NCBI RefSeq assembly: GCF_016909495.1
Contig: NZ_JAFBFW010000005.1
Coordinates: forward strand, 124,001 to 188,000
Length of the DNA: 64,000 nt
Direction of reading: 5' to 3'
Origin: Pantoea coffeiphila
GTDB lineage: Bacteria > Pseudomonadota > Gammaproteobacteria > Enterobacterales > Enterobacteriaceae
Below, in pieces: positions 41,123 to 50,270 of the stretch. The stretch's first letter is position 1, and every line of letters starts with the position of its first letter. Under the pieces are notes generated by a model. It was not told where the DNA came from. It saw nothing but the letters and a program-made list of their open reading frames with translations, and did not search any database. The position numbers and the translations under genes were made by a program.

Positions 41123-42801
41123 CGCCCGCTCTGAGCGCTCTTTCTCAACGCATTGCTGGGAGGCTCGCATTCCAAAAACGGGATGACGGTTATCTGCAAA
41201 ATGATTTCCATTCGCTGGCCTCCGCTGCCCTTGATATGGAAAAGCGTTTTGATAAGGCTGAAAAAATTCCTTCACCGCCGCAGGAAATGCGGTTGGCGGC
41301 TTTGCGCCGCCTCCGTCTCGCTGAAGAACTCACGGAACGAGAGTGGCGGATGGTATTTTATGGACTTGCCGATAACGATCCGTCATATCCTGACCAGCCA
41401 ATACTGCTGGAGGATGATGCGTTCTTTCCTGAGGTAGACGATGCCATCAAAAGAAGGCTTGAAACTAAGACGCTGAAACGCAAGGATTGGGCTGCGCTTT
41501 GTTCAAGCTATTTTGCCTACCAGCGTGAATTACCCGAGGCTAACCCTCACTGGTGCGTACTGCGTGGGCATATCGCTCAAGGCTATTTCGTGGTGAAAGC
41601 CGCGATACGGCGAGAAAAATCGTGGATGAAAACCATCGAGTTTTATCACGATATATTTACCCCGCAGGCCGGGGGCGTCATCTCCAGGCAGTTGCTGGCG
41701 GGGGAAAGTAATTCACTGTCGTCGTTAGAGAAAATTGCGCAAATTCCCGATAGCAGCTGGCTGTGGAAGCGCATTTTTACGGTGCTTTTAGCGCAACTTG
41801 ACACACTTGACGATCCCCAGTTTATGGAAAAAATTAACTGGTTGTTAGGTCTGGCCGCGCAGTGGGTACGTTTTCGTGATGACATCATGACGGCGACCCT
41901 GACCCGCTATTACCATTCAGTTTATCGCGATCAGGCACATTCCGCGCTGAAGCAGGCTGCACTGGAATACTGGGATAATCCCCAATTGAAAAGCCAGCAG
42001 AATAAATGGCATCAGTATGTCTCCGAGTCGGTTGCGGCAATGGTTCGGGGATGGTTGGCAAAACAGGATCTGACACATTTCTTTGAACTGCTGCGTGGAA
42101 ACGGCGATGTCGATCAGGCGCGACTGCACTACTGGCTGCGTTTTGCCAATCAGATGGGATTCACCCGAATCGTCATGGGAGCTGATGCCTGGCAAGATCG
42201 CGGAAGTGACTTTGTGAAATTCCGTGAAGAAAACAAGGGACGGTTAAGCGAGTTAAGAGGTGGACGTAGCCTCGATAACGCCATGATTATGCAGATTAAC
42301 AATTATCTGTTCGTTGAGTTTTCAGGAACAGGAAACGCGATGTATGCCTATAAAATAGGTAACGCGCCATTTAATCCAGAATCAAGCACACTTGATATCA
42401 ACATTCACCTAAAAAATCAGAGTCGCTGCGCTGTCAGACTTCCCCATACGCCACGAGCCGAGGGCTATAACAAAGTCCGTATAACGGGTTGGATGTTGAA
42501 ATATGACGATGAGCTACGTAAGTTGGGAATTCGGTGGATGGCGGAAGAACCCGTCAAATTTATCGATAAAAAAGCGTCCACTCCTGCCTCTGTATCTAAT
42601 ATCAAAATCATCAACCCGCTGAGGGATACGGCAATACAGCACTTGGTAGAAAACTCGTCGTGTATCGTCAGCGATAACCGACAAAATGGCGGATTGTTGT
42701 CTGTACAGCTCAAGATGCCTGATGACGCAATAGAAAGGGAATTGTTACGACTAGGCTTTGCGCCCGTGGCAAAAGAACCGCATCGTTACTGGATACAATA
42801 A
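41119..42801 (+). CDS. zorC: Zorya type I protein ZorC (EH-signature protein)
   Basis: 560 residues from the ATG at 41119 (MTPALSALSQRIAGRLAFQK); the frame extends to a GTG 7 codons earlier, but ATGA coupling with zorB favours this start. The protein is soluble and mostly helical. MQINNYLFVEFSGTGNAMYAYKIG near residue 395 resembles the EH-signature domain that defines ZorC of type I Zorya. ZorC is needed for defence and is reported to bind DNA. Its TAA overlaps the zorD ATG. Confidence 0.92.
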   Translation: MTPALSALSQRIAGRLAFQKRDDGYLQNDFHSLASAALDMEKRFDKAEKIPSPPQEMRLAALRRLRLAEELTEREWRMVFYGLADNDPSYPDQPILLEDDAFFPEVDDAIKRRLETKTLKRKDWAALCSSYFAYQRELPEANPHWCVLRGHIAQGYFVVKAAIRREKSWMKTIEFYHDIFTPQAGGVISRQLLAGESNSLSSLEKIAQIPDSSWLWKRIFTVLLAQLDTLDDPQFMEKINWLLGLAAQWVRFRDDIMTATLTRYYHSVYRDQAHSALKQAALEYWDNPQLKSQQNKWHQYVSESVAAMVRGWLAKQDLTHFFELLRGNGDVDQARLHYWLRFANQMGFTRIVMGADAWQDRGSDFVKFREENKGRLSELRGGRSLDNAMIMQINNYLFVEFSGTGNAMYAYKIGNAPFNPESSTLDINIHLKNQSRCAVRLPHTPRAEGYNKVRITGWMLKYDDELRKLGIRWMAEEPVKFIDKKASTPASVSNIKIINPLRDTAIQHLVENSSCIVSDNRQNGGLLSVQLKMPDDAIERELLRLGFAPVAKEPHRYWIQ

Positions 42802-45800
42802 TGCTGAAACGTCTGTTAAGTAGACTGACGGGTGACCGTCAGCAGATAGAGCGCCATCTAAAGAATCAGTATCAGGTTGAGGACAGTGGCCTCAGCTTTC
42901 CATTATCGGTGGTTGAGGATTCACAGCTTTGGGCTCTGGCCTCCTGGCTTGAGCAGCTGGCTGAAGAAGACTATCTGATATCACTAACAGATCGATGGCT
43001 GTTGAGCTGGGATGCTTTGTATCGCCTGTTGGAAGATGAAGAACACGCCAGCAGTTTGCCTCTGATCGGTATACCTGACGTGCTGCCATTACGCGCCAGC
43101 CTGTGTTCACGTGGTGCATTAAGCGACAGTGATTTTCGTGTCTGGATTGATGGATGGGCCACGCTTCCCGCCCGTCGCCCCATCCATTTTAGTCGTACTG
43201 GGGCCATTTTTACCGATGAGGGTGAGCAGTACCTGTTATCACGGGAAAACTGGGCACTCTTAAAAGCAACAGAACAGCTAAAGGTTCAACAAAGTCATGC
43301 TTCCGGTGAAACCACTAACCAGCTGGGATGGGCCACTATCCGCAAATGTGCAAAACAAGCTGCCGCAAAATTTGATGATTATTTAGAGAAAACGAACGTC
43401 GTCAAACCAACATCATTGTCATTGCGTTTACGTAAAGCAACGATTGCTGATACTGCGGTTATTGAAATTGAACCGCATTTTGAGGATCAGCCGGCTAACT
43501 GGCTGGGCAGTTTTGACAAGAACTCGCAGGTTCACGATAGCTATCGTATTCCTGGTGTTAATGGCGAACTCAGCCACGTCATCATCACCCCTGAAGTGAA
43601 AGAAGTGCTGAATTCATTACATTCAATCCCTGGAAGGCGAGTGGCGGGAAGCGAAGCGCTTTCGTTTGTTCGCAATCCCTATACATTTTTAGGCGAAGAC
43701 GCCGCCGATGTTATCGCTCCCGAAAAACATGAACAGGCGTTGTTTGATGCCGGAATTTTCTTTCACCATTTCAAGTTGATACCTCAGCAGAATGCTGAGA
43801 ATAAGATTGTGGACGTGACGCTGTTGCTTGAACCTGTTTCGCCTGTTCCGCAGCCAGAAACTACGTTTGTATTCACTGCGCCCTGGGAGCTTGAAAAATT
43901 CATTCAGCAACTTGGCATTAGCGTCGCAGCACAGATGCCTGCAGGCTCCTGGCAAGGTTATGAACTGGAGTTAAGTCAGTTCACCGATCGGCAGTGGTGC
44001 GATTGCCAGGCATTGCTGATCCGCTGGCAACAGGAAATTGAAGGGAAAGAATTTTCCGATGTTCTGGATATTGCCAAGTATGGCGATCGGGTAATAGGCA
44101 TCGGTGAATTTGAGAAAATTTCCTCTCCGTGGCTGACCAAGGCCGAAAGCGAAAGCTGGCTTCCTGATGATATGGATTTTTCAGAGTTTTCAACCGAAAT
44201 ACTGGATGGCTGGCAATCTGAAAACGCTCACCAGTTGGATGAGCTTCGGGAGAGAATCGCCCAGGCAGAAGCCGCTGGTGAAACCCAGATCACCGCACCC
44301 TGGAATGACAGTGAGTTATCACTGGATGTAGCCAAAAAACTCACTAAAAACTGGGAAAAAAAGCTGGAGGCGGAAAGGGGGGATCAGGAACATGCTGCTG
44401 ATAAACCGGGCCGTGCCGTACTCAAAATTGAGCAAAATATTGAAGAAGCGGCTTACATTAAACAGCGCCGGGATTCACTTCTTAATGCGCGTCATGCCGA
44501 GCCTGAAATTCCCCTGAGCCTTAAAGAGCATATCCGACTCAAAGATCATCAACGTGAAGGTGTGGCCTGGCTTCAGCAGCTCTTCCTTCGTTCACCTGAG
44601 GAAACCGCTGGCTGCCTGCTTGCCGATGATATGGGGTTGGGAAAAACGCTGCAAATTCTGAGTTTCCTGGTATGGTTTATCGAAAAATTTCCGCAGGAAC
44701 CGCCAAGCCTCATTGTTGCCCCTGTCTCTCTTTTAGATAACTGGGAACGAGAGCTGAACAATTTCTTCCACACCTCGGGCATACCCGTGTTGAAATTGTA
44801 TGGCGAAACAATCAAAGCAGTGAAATATCCCAAACAGGCTATTCCAGCTCATCTGCAGTCCCAGGGAATAAAGAACCTACTTAAACCTGGCTGGCAAGGT
44901 GAGGCGAAAATCATTCTGACGACTTACGAAACGCTTCGCGATCAGGAGTTTTCACTGGCACGCCAGCCCTGGTCCATTATGGTGTGCGACGAGGCTCAGA
45001 AAATCAAAAATCCCGCTGCGCTAATCACGCATGCTGCCAATGCTGTACAGGCCCGGTTTAAAGTGGCGTGCACCGGTACGCCTGTTGAAAACACGCTTGT
45101 AGACCTGTGGAGCTTATTTGATTTTGCGCAGCCAGGATTGTTAGGGGCACTCAATGAATTTGGTAAACACTATGTTCGTGCCATAGAAAATGAGGCAGGG
45201 CGCGATACGGAGCGACTGGAACGTTTGCGAGCGCTGATTGAGCCCCAGACATTACGGCGAACTAAAGAAGAGGTCGCCCGTGATTTACCACAAAAAATTG
45301 AAGTGGAAAGTTGTAAGCAATTGGCGTTTTCTGGTGTACAAAAACAGCTCTATCTTTCGTCTGTTGCAAACTGGCAACAACAGCAAGCATTAAGCGAAGG
45401 GATGCAGCAGGTGGGAGCAGGTATGCTGAGTTTGTTGCACCGATTAAAGCTTATTTGCGCACACCCTGCCGTCGTGAATCCTGAACCACGTTTTCGTGAT
45501 AACTCACCTAAGCTTAACTGGTTGCTGAAAATACTCGGTGAGATAAAACACAGCACTAAAGATAAAGTGATTATTTTTACTGAGTTACGAGATTTACAGC
45601 GTGAACTTCAACATGCTATCCATCAAAAATTTGGTTTACGCCCCGTAATAATTAATGGTGATACCAGTACCAACAGTCACAGCCAAAACAGCCGTCAGCG
45701 CCTGATTGACGATTTTCAAGCCCAGCCTGGATTTGGAGTGATCATTCTCTCTACGGTCGCAGTTGGGTTCGGTGTTAACGTCCAGAAAGCCAATCATGTT

Positions 45801-46043
45801 ATTCACTTCACTCGATGCTGGAATCCAGCCAAAGAAGATCAGGCAACGGACCGGGCGTATCGAATTGGGCAAACTAAAGACGTCTATGTCTATTACCCGA
45901 CGGTAAGGGACAGCGAAATCACCACGTTCGAAGAAACCTTGGATGATCTTCTTCAGCGAAGACGTTCATTGGCGAGAGATATGCTTTGCGCCACTCCTGA
46001 TCTGAGTGGTGCCGATTTTGAGGTGATTCTGAAAGGGGCTTAA
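42801..46043 (+). CDS. zorD: Zorya protein ZorD (SNF2-family helicase)
   Basis: A 1080-residue SF2/SNF2 ATPase. The N-terminal 550 residues are a ZorD-specific region. The motor follows: motif I DDMGLGKT near residue 608, motif II DEAQ near 728, TGTPVEN, and motif VI QATDRAYRIGQ near 1012. It is the cytoplasmic effector that acts on invading DNA once ZorAB is triggered. The presence of zorC and zorD, with no HNH gene zorE, makes this type I. Confidence 0.95.
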   Translation: MLKRLLSRLTGDRQQIERHLKNQYQVEDSGLSFPLSVVEDSQLWALASWLEQLAEEDYLISLTDRWLLSWDALYRLLEDEEHASSLPLIGIPDVLPLRASLCSRGALSDSDFRVWIDGWATLPARRPIHFSRTGAIFTDEGEQYLLSRENWALLKATEQLKVQQSHASGETTNQLGWATIRKCAKQAAAKFDDYLEKTNVVKPTSLSLRLRKATIADTAVIEIEPHFEDQPANWLGSFDKNSQVHDSYRIPGVNGELSHVIITPEVKEVLNSLHSIPGRRVAGSEALSFVRNPYTFLGEDAADVIAPEKHEQALFDAGIFFHHFKLIPQQNAENKIVDVTLLLEPVSPVPQPETTFVFTAPWELEKFIQQLGISVAAQMPAGSWQGYELELSQFTDRQWCDCQALLIRWQQEIEGKEFSDVLDIAKYGDRVIGIGEFEKISSPWLTKAESESWLPDDMDFSEFSTEILDGWQSENAHQLDELRERIAQAEAAGETQITAPWNDSELSLDVAKKLTKNWEKKLEAERGDQEHAADKPGRAVLKIEQNIEEAAYIKQRRDSLLNARHAEPEIPLSLKEHIRLKDHQREGVAWLQQLFLRSPEETAGCLLADDMGLGKTLQILSFLVWFIEKFPQEPPSLIVAPVSLLDNWERELNNFFHTSGIPVLKLYGETIKAVKYPKQAIPAHLQSQGIKNLLKPGWQGEAKIILTTYETLRDQEFSLARQPWSIMVCDEAQKIKNPAALITHAANAVQARFKVACTGTPVENTLVDLWSLFDFAQPGLLGALNEFGKHYVRAIENEAGRDTERLERLRALIEPQTLRRTKEEVARDLPQKIEVESCKQLAFSGVQKQLYLSSVANWQQQQALSEGMQQVGAGMLSLLHRLKLICAHPAVVNPEPRFRDNSPKLNWLLKILGEIKHSTKDKVIIFTELRDLQRELQHAIHQKFGLRPVIINGDTSTNSHSQNSRQRLIDDFQAQPGFGVIILSTVAVGFGVNVQKANHVIHFTRCWNPAKEDQATDRAYRIGQTKDVYVYYPTVRDSEITTFEETLDDLLQRRRSLARDMLCATPDLSGADFEVILKGA

Positions 46044-46087
46044 ACCTATTCAATTCGCCTTACATAACTAAACAGTAATCAATTCTA

Positions 46088-46118
46088 TTGCAGAGGACAT
46101 TGTTCACTGTCCCTGCAA
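46088..46118 (+). terminator. Stem-loop after zorD, possible attenuator
   Basis: TTGCAG-A-GGACA pairs with TGTCC-CTGCAA, with one bulged base and an 8-base loop, between zorD and the next gene. There is no T run, so it may reduce read-through or stabilise the zor mRNA rather than terminate fully. Confidence 0.4.
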
Positions 46119-46153
46119 CTGGATTAAACGGAATCTTTGATAAGGAAATCAGC

Positions 46154-47785
46154 ATGAAAAAATGGTTGGCAAAAATCTTTGGCAAGGCAAACCCTACGCA
46201 GAGCACCCCAGCCGGTTTGGTATTCCCGATCCCGTGGGAAATTAACCGGCAAAGTATCTATCAGTATTTATTGCCTTATGCCAAAGAGAATGAGCCACTG
46301 CCCGAAAAAGCGCAGATTCTCCCTGATGAAAATAGGCTGAAAGGGGAGCTTCGCTGGGTGGCGGGCGGCATTGATGGCGCTTTTGGGCATCATGGCGGAG
46401 GCTCTACTGCGGAAGAAACAGCAGAACAGCTGCTCGATATGTTAATTGCCGTGCTTGAACATCCCTCTAAAAGCAATATGCAAAAACTTTATGCCTTGCT
46501 CACCGATGAGTCCCCGCTTGATTACATCGATTTGCTGATGGAAAAGCTGCTGCAGTCCCCTTCACTTTCTCCGCCAAAATTATGCGATCTGATGCATTGG
46601 CTGGCAGTCGAAAGCCCCGATCGCAACCCGGTGAAATGCGCGATCGCTTTGCTGGCCTATTTTCCATCAGACGAGAACAAAACGCTGGTGGCCACGCTTG
46701 GATTGCACGAGGAATTTACTCTTTTCACTGTTGTAGCGCTGCGTAACATGCTTCCTGCAGAATGCCTTGAAGAGGCGCTGTTTAAGCTTGCAAAAAGGGT
46801 AACAGGATGGGGTAGGATTCAGCTTATTGAGCGTTTGCCGGACGATGTTTCCGCAGCGACCAAAGACTGGTTGCTGCGCGAAGGTTACTCCAATTCCGTG
46901 ATGCTGGAATACACCGCCTGGGATTGTGCCACTAAGGGGCAGCTTCTTACTGCGCTGACGAACGATAATGTTGATTCCGGGCTGCTTATTGGCGCGGGTG
47001 ATATTCTTTCTGTACTAATTAACGGCGGTCCAGCGCGAGATATAGATGACTATGCTGACGGTGCGCAGGCCTGCCATCGTTTTCTGGCGTTAGTGCGGCA
47101 AACTGCGGATGACAATATAAATCACCTGTTGAACGCTGGAATTATCGGCGACTTTGTTAATGACAAGGATAAAAACTGGGAATCTCTGCTGGCAAAAGGC
47201 TGGAGCAAAGAGCTCAGGCAGAAAATGAGTGATGATGCTGGAGTTATTCTTGACCAGCCAAAATGGCGGGAGAAGGTCGAAAAGGATCTGACGCTCAGTG
47301 AAAATCCACACTACCTGACGATTCAGGCCGCTAAGCGGTTAGAGATCGATTACTGGGGCGCAATTTTCGCCAGTCAGTCACTTTGTCCGGAAGTGAGTAA
47401 CTGGTATGAATTGATGCAGACCGAATCTGTAGAGCGCCTTGAACAGATTCTGGCTCTGGCGGAGTCACAGCTGGATCTGCCCGCGATAGCAACAGGACCC
47501 GATACGCAAATGGGCCTGGGGCCACAGTACCAGCAGCACAGCGCGCTAGGTTTTATTCTGCAGGATCTTAAACGTTTTCCCGGTAAGGGATGGAAGCTCA
47601 TCAAAACAGGTTTATGCAGTCCTGTCATCCGTAACCGTCATATGGCATTGAATGCTCTGGAAAACTGGCCGCTGGAGAAGCACCCTGTTGAATTGCATGA
47701 ATTGCTTGTCGCCGCTTATCAACATGAGCCAGAAGAAGGTATTCGTGAACGGTTAGAGAAGGCTCTGAGCGAGTGTAAGGTTTAA
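46154..47785 (+). CDS. Helical-repeat (HEAT-like) protein of unknown function
   Basis: 543 residues from the ATG at 46154 (MKKWLAKIFGKANPTQS), chosen for the AAGGA site 7 bases upstream; the frame begins 22 codons earlier inside the zorD-downstream hairpin. The sequence is a series of amphipathic helix pairs (for example LCDLMHWLAVESPDRNPVKCAIALLAYFP and IRNRHMALNALENWPLEKHPVELHELLVAAY), as in HEAT-repeat scaffolds, plus a Gly/His-rich GGIDGAFGHHGGGSTAEETAEQL near residue 70. It has no membrane segment or catalytic motif. It lies 110 bp after zorD in the same direction; whether it belongs to Zorya is unknown. Confidence 0.75.
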   Translation: MKKWLAKIFGKANPTQSTPAGLVFPIPWEINRQSIYQYLLPYAKENEPLPEKAQILPDENRLKGELRWVAGGIDGAFGHHGGGSTAEETAEQLLDMLIAVLEHPSKSNMQKLYALLTDESPLDYIDLLMEKLLQSPSLSPPKLCDLMHWLAVESPDRNPVKCAIALLAYFPSDENKTLVATLGLHEEFTLFTVVALRNMLPAECLEEALFKLAKRVTGWGRIQLIERLPDDVSAATKDWLLREGYSNSVMLEYTAWDCATKGQLLTALTNDNVDSGLLIGAGDILSVLINGGPARDIDDYADGAQACHRFLALVRQTADDNINHLLNAGIIGDFVNDKDKNWESLLAKGWSKELRQKMSDDAGVILDQPKWREKVEKDLTLSENPHYLTIQAAKRLEIDYWGAIFASQSLCPEVSNWYELMQTESVERLEQILALAESQLDLPAIATGPDTQMGLGPQYQQHSALGFILQDLKRFPGKGWKLIKTGLCSPVIRNRHMALNALENWPLEKHPVELHELLVAAYQHEPEEGIRERLEKALSECKV

Positions 47786-47849
47786 AGCTGTAGAGGCGAT
47801 AATCGTCTACTAATTATTGTAAGGCAACAGCCTAAAGGGAAGCCAGGAT

Positions 47850-48296
47850 ATGACAAAGGGTGAATACGCGTCAGTGTTGCAAAATATTCTGAAATTACAC
47901 ACGCAGGAGGCTATCGATAAGATTATCAATATTAATCGTATTCTTCCTGAAAAAGCGTGTATTACTGAGGTTGGCATCCATCCTACTCAGGATGAGGAAG
48001 GCATGTTTTCAATCATTGTCCACCTTTGTGGCCCGGACTTGTATCTACTTAATCAGGTGATCGCACCCTATCGGGTATTATTCGATGTGAAGTATAGCGA
48101 GGGTAAGTTACAACCGGATGTTCCTCTATTTTGCCCTGAAGAAACTAGCTTCTCGGTCAATGATTTGATTGTAGAAGTGAGTATTAATTGGGTTCAGGAA
48201 ATATGGGCTCTTTCAGGTGGCTTAGGTATCCCGGCATATACTTTTGGAGAAGAATGCTCAAAGCCTGAAGGACTTATTCCTCTGAAAAGTATGTGA
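47850..48296 (+). CDS. Small protein, DUF6389/immunity-like
   Basis: A 148-residue soluble protein (MTKGEYASVLQNILKLHTQEAIDKIININRILPEKACITEVGIHP). The segment FSIIVHLCGPDLYLLNQVIAPYRVLF and the tail SVNDLIVEVSINWVQEIWALSGG remind me of DUF6389 proteins; I cannot confirm this here. An AGGAT site precedes the ATG. Size, acidity and position next to gene debris resemble orphan immunity proteins of polymorphic toxin loci. Confidence 0.6.
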   Translation: MTKGEYASVLQNILKLHTQEAIDKIININRILPEKACITEVGIHPTQDEEGMFSIIVHLCGPDLYLLNQVIAPYRVLFDVKYSEGKLQPDVPLFCPEETSFSVNDLIVEVSINWVQEIWALSGGLGIPAYTFGEECSKPEGLIPLKSM

Positions 48297-48994
48297 TTTT
48301 TAGTTGGTCATCACGTGATTCTAACCTAAATACAACACCGTCAAGATAAAGATACATAATGTTAAAATTGTTTGATGTCTGTGAAATAAATGGGGGGAGC
48401 TGGTTAGGTTGTTACAACTTCTGAGTTATTAAGAAGCGCTGTTCGGTATGTTTGTCGAAGGAGGATGCTATAACAAGAGTATCCAGGTTGATCTTGCAGA
48501 TGTTAATACTGACCCTGTGATAAGTCACTCGGGAATAGTGAATTTTGCCAATCGTTTAAAGAAATCCTGATAAATGGAAATTCACTGGGCGATTAGATCT
48601 CAAAATCATCTTGAATGTATCTGCCGTTTTGCTATTCAGTACAGCCGTAAGCATGCCGCAACGGCTTTAAGGTTTACTATGGACTCCGTGATAACGGTAC
48701 TTACATCGTGGAGCTCTGGCATAAAAAATGAACTATGAGGAAAAGCCTTTTCGTTAAATAATATTGTAAGTGATTTTCGATATTGGGTATTATATCCAAA
48801 ATAAACATAACGTTACATAAAATAGTAGAGCGTTCCTGTTGTTAAAAAGCATCTCACTTCCTTGAATATAATCATTATCAGGAGTACGTAGATAACGAGA
48901 AAAATAATAGAATCTAGCGTCGAATTAAAGTTATTTTGCGATAGTTTCTGCGTGCTTATAATTTAACTTCCTATCATTTTATGGATAAAATTCT
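48297..48994. other. 700-bp stretch with only short, broken frames
   Basis: No complete gene is visible. Short plus-strand pieces read as protein-like: MFVEGGCYNKSIQVDLADVNTDPVISHSGIVNFANRLKKS (from about 48448) and NGFKVYYGLRDNGTYIVELWHKK ending near 48730. They lie in different frames and without good start sites. The stretch becomes AT-rich to the right. It looks like decayed genes, perhaps of a toxin-immunity locus. Confidence 0.4.
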
Positions 48995-49942
48995 ATGTTA
49001 TACCAAAAGATAAAATCGTATTTTCTTTATATAATTCTATCGCTATTTTTAATTTCTAATGTTTTTCTTGTTGGGCGCGAATTCCCTTTTAAAGAATGGG
49101 TTATTACACTCTCTCTTTTTTTTACGGTAGTTATTTGTTACTTTCAAAAGGATTCTTTTAACAAAGTAATATATTATTTTATTTATTTTAACAATGACAA
49201 GGTCGTCAAGAAAATTTCAGGAGGGTTATCTCTACTAGCTTGGTTGTTCTTTATCTCATCTTTATTTTTTCTAAATATAGGTCTCGTGTGGCTTGCGAGA
49301 TGGCTTATTTTGATGTTTATTATATTCGTTGTTATTAGCGGTGTATTTACCTTTTATGACCTCGATCGTGGGAATCATATTGTCTTTAGTAAACTTAAAG
49401 TTCTGTTTATCAGTGGTTCATCTTTACTTTATTTTATTACAAGTGCATATGCGGCTAGTTATTTTATGCAAATGAGTAATATGGATGTAAATGATTCTCC
49501 GTTGCTTGAATTCGGATGGAAATTTGCTTTTTTTGCTATTTATTTTTTCATGTTATTACAACCGATTTCATACGGTATTTTCCTATTGGTATCAAATCAG
49601 TTAAAGGGGCATCAGTTGATGACTATTTTTGGAGTCATCATGTTAACATCATTACTGCTATTTGCTGTGCCTCATTGGGCTGAAAATTTTATAGTGCTCG
49701 TACTCGATTGGGCTACTAGTAGTGAATGGCATACTTCTGCAATGTGTGGTTCAGTCAATATTAGTGATTCAACGGAGCATTATTTTGGATTTAATACAGA
49801 CAAGTATACAGTATATTTTTCAAATCGCGATGGGATGTGGGGTTTTGAAGAAATAAACTGTATTAAAGATGATAATAACCAAGACTCATTAAAACGTATT
49901 CTTGTAAGTCAATCAAAAATGCCAAAATGGTTTAAAGAATGA
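48995..49942 (+). CDS. Multi-pass membrane protein of unknown function
   Basis: A 315-residue protein with about seven hydrophobic segments in the first 235 residues (for example IILSLFLISNVFLVG, WVITLSLFFTVVICYF, LLAWLFFISSLFFLNIGLVWLARWLILMFIIFVVISGVF) and a hydrophilic C-terminal domain of about 80 residues containing two cysteines (SAMCGSVNIS and EINCIKDD). It is far more AT-rich than its neighbours, a sign of separate acquisition. I do not recognise the family; membrane immunity proteins of toxin systems can look like this. A terminator follows. Confidence 0.7.
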   Translation: MLYQKIKSYFLYIILSLFLISNVFLVGREFPFKEWVITLSLFFTVVICYFQKDSFNKVIYYFIYFNNDKVVKKISGGLSLLAWLFFISSLFFLNIGLVWLARWLILMFIIFVVISGVFTFYDLDRGNHIVFSKLKVLFISGSSLLYFITSAYAASYFMQMSNMDVNDSPLLEFGWKFAFFAIYFFMLLQPISYGIFLLVSNQLKGHQLMTIFGVIMLTSLLLFAVPHWAENFIVLVLDWATSSEWHTSAMCGSVNISDSTEHYFGFNTDKYTVYFSNRDGMWGFEEINCIKDDNNQDSLKRILVSQSKMPKWFKE

Positions 49943-50270
49943 TCGACTTTACAGAAACACTATCCATCAGTTAATTTCGTATCTATCCTTACACTGCTCC
50001 AGACCATTTTAAATGGGCTGGAGTTGGCTCTTTTTTTGTAATTTATTTTTTCTATTTCGAGTAAAAATAATGTAATTATGAATCCATAAGTGAATTTTTA
50101 ACCGATCTTGTTTTAAGGTGATACATCTAATAACTTAACTTCAACCATGGTTATTATGAAAGAGTAATTGCATCGAATACCGAGAAAACTGTGATGACAC
50201 CAACCATGAATAATCCGGTGGTCGTATTATTCATGACTGGTTTAAATAGCCCTTATTGATTTCACTCACT
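49943..50270. other. Spacer between membrane protein and fic
   Basis: Convergent spacer of 328 bp. Apart from the terminator at 49997-50037 I see only AT-rich sequence without frames or repeats. Confidence 0.5.
49997..50037 (+). terminator. Intrinsic terminator after membrane protein gene
   Basis: CTCCAG/CTGGAG with inner CCAT/ATGG forms a stem around TTTAA, followed by a seven-T run at 50031-50037. Confidence 0.75.
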
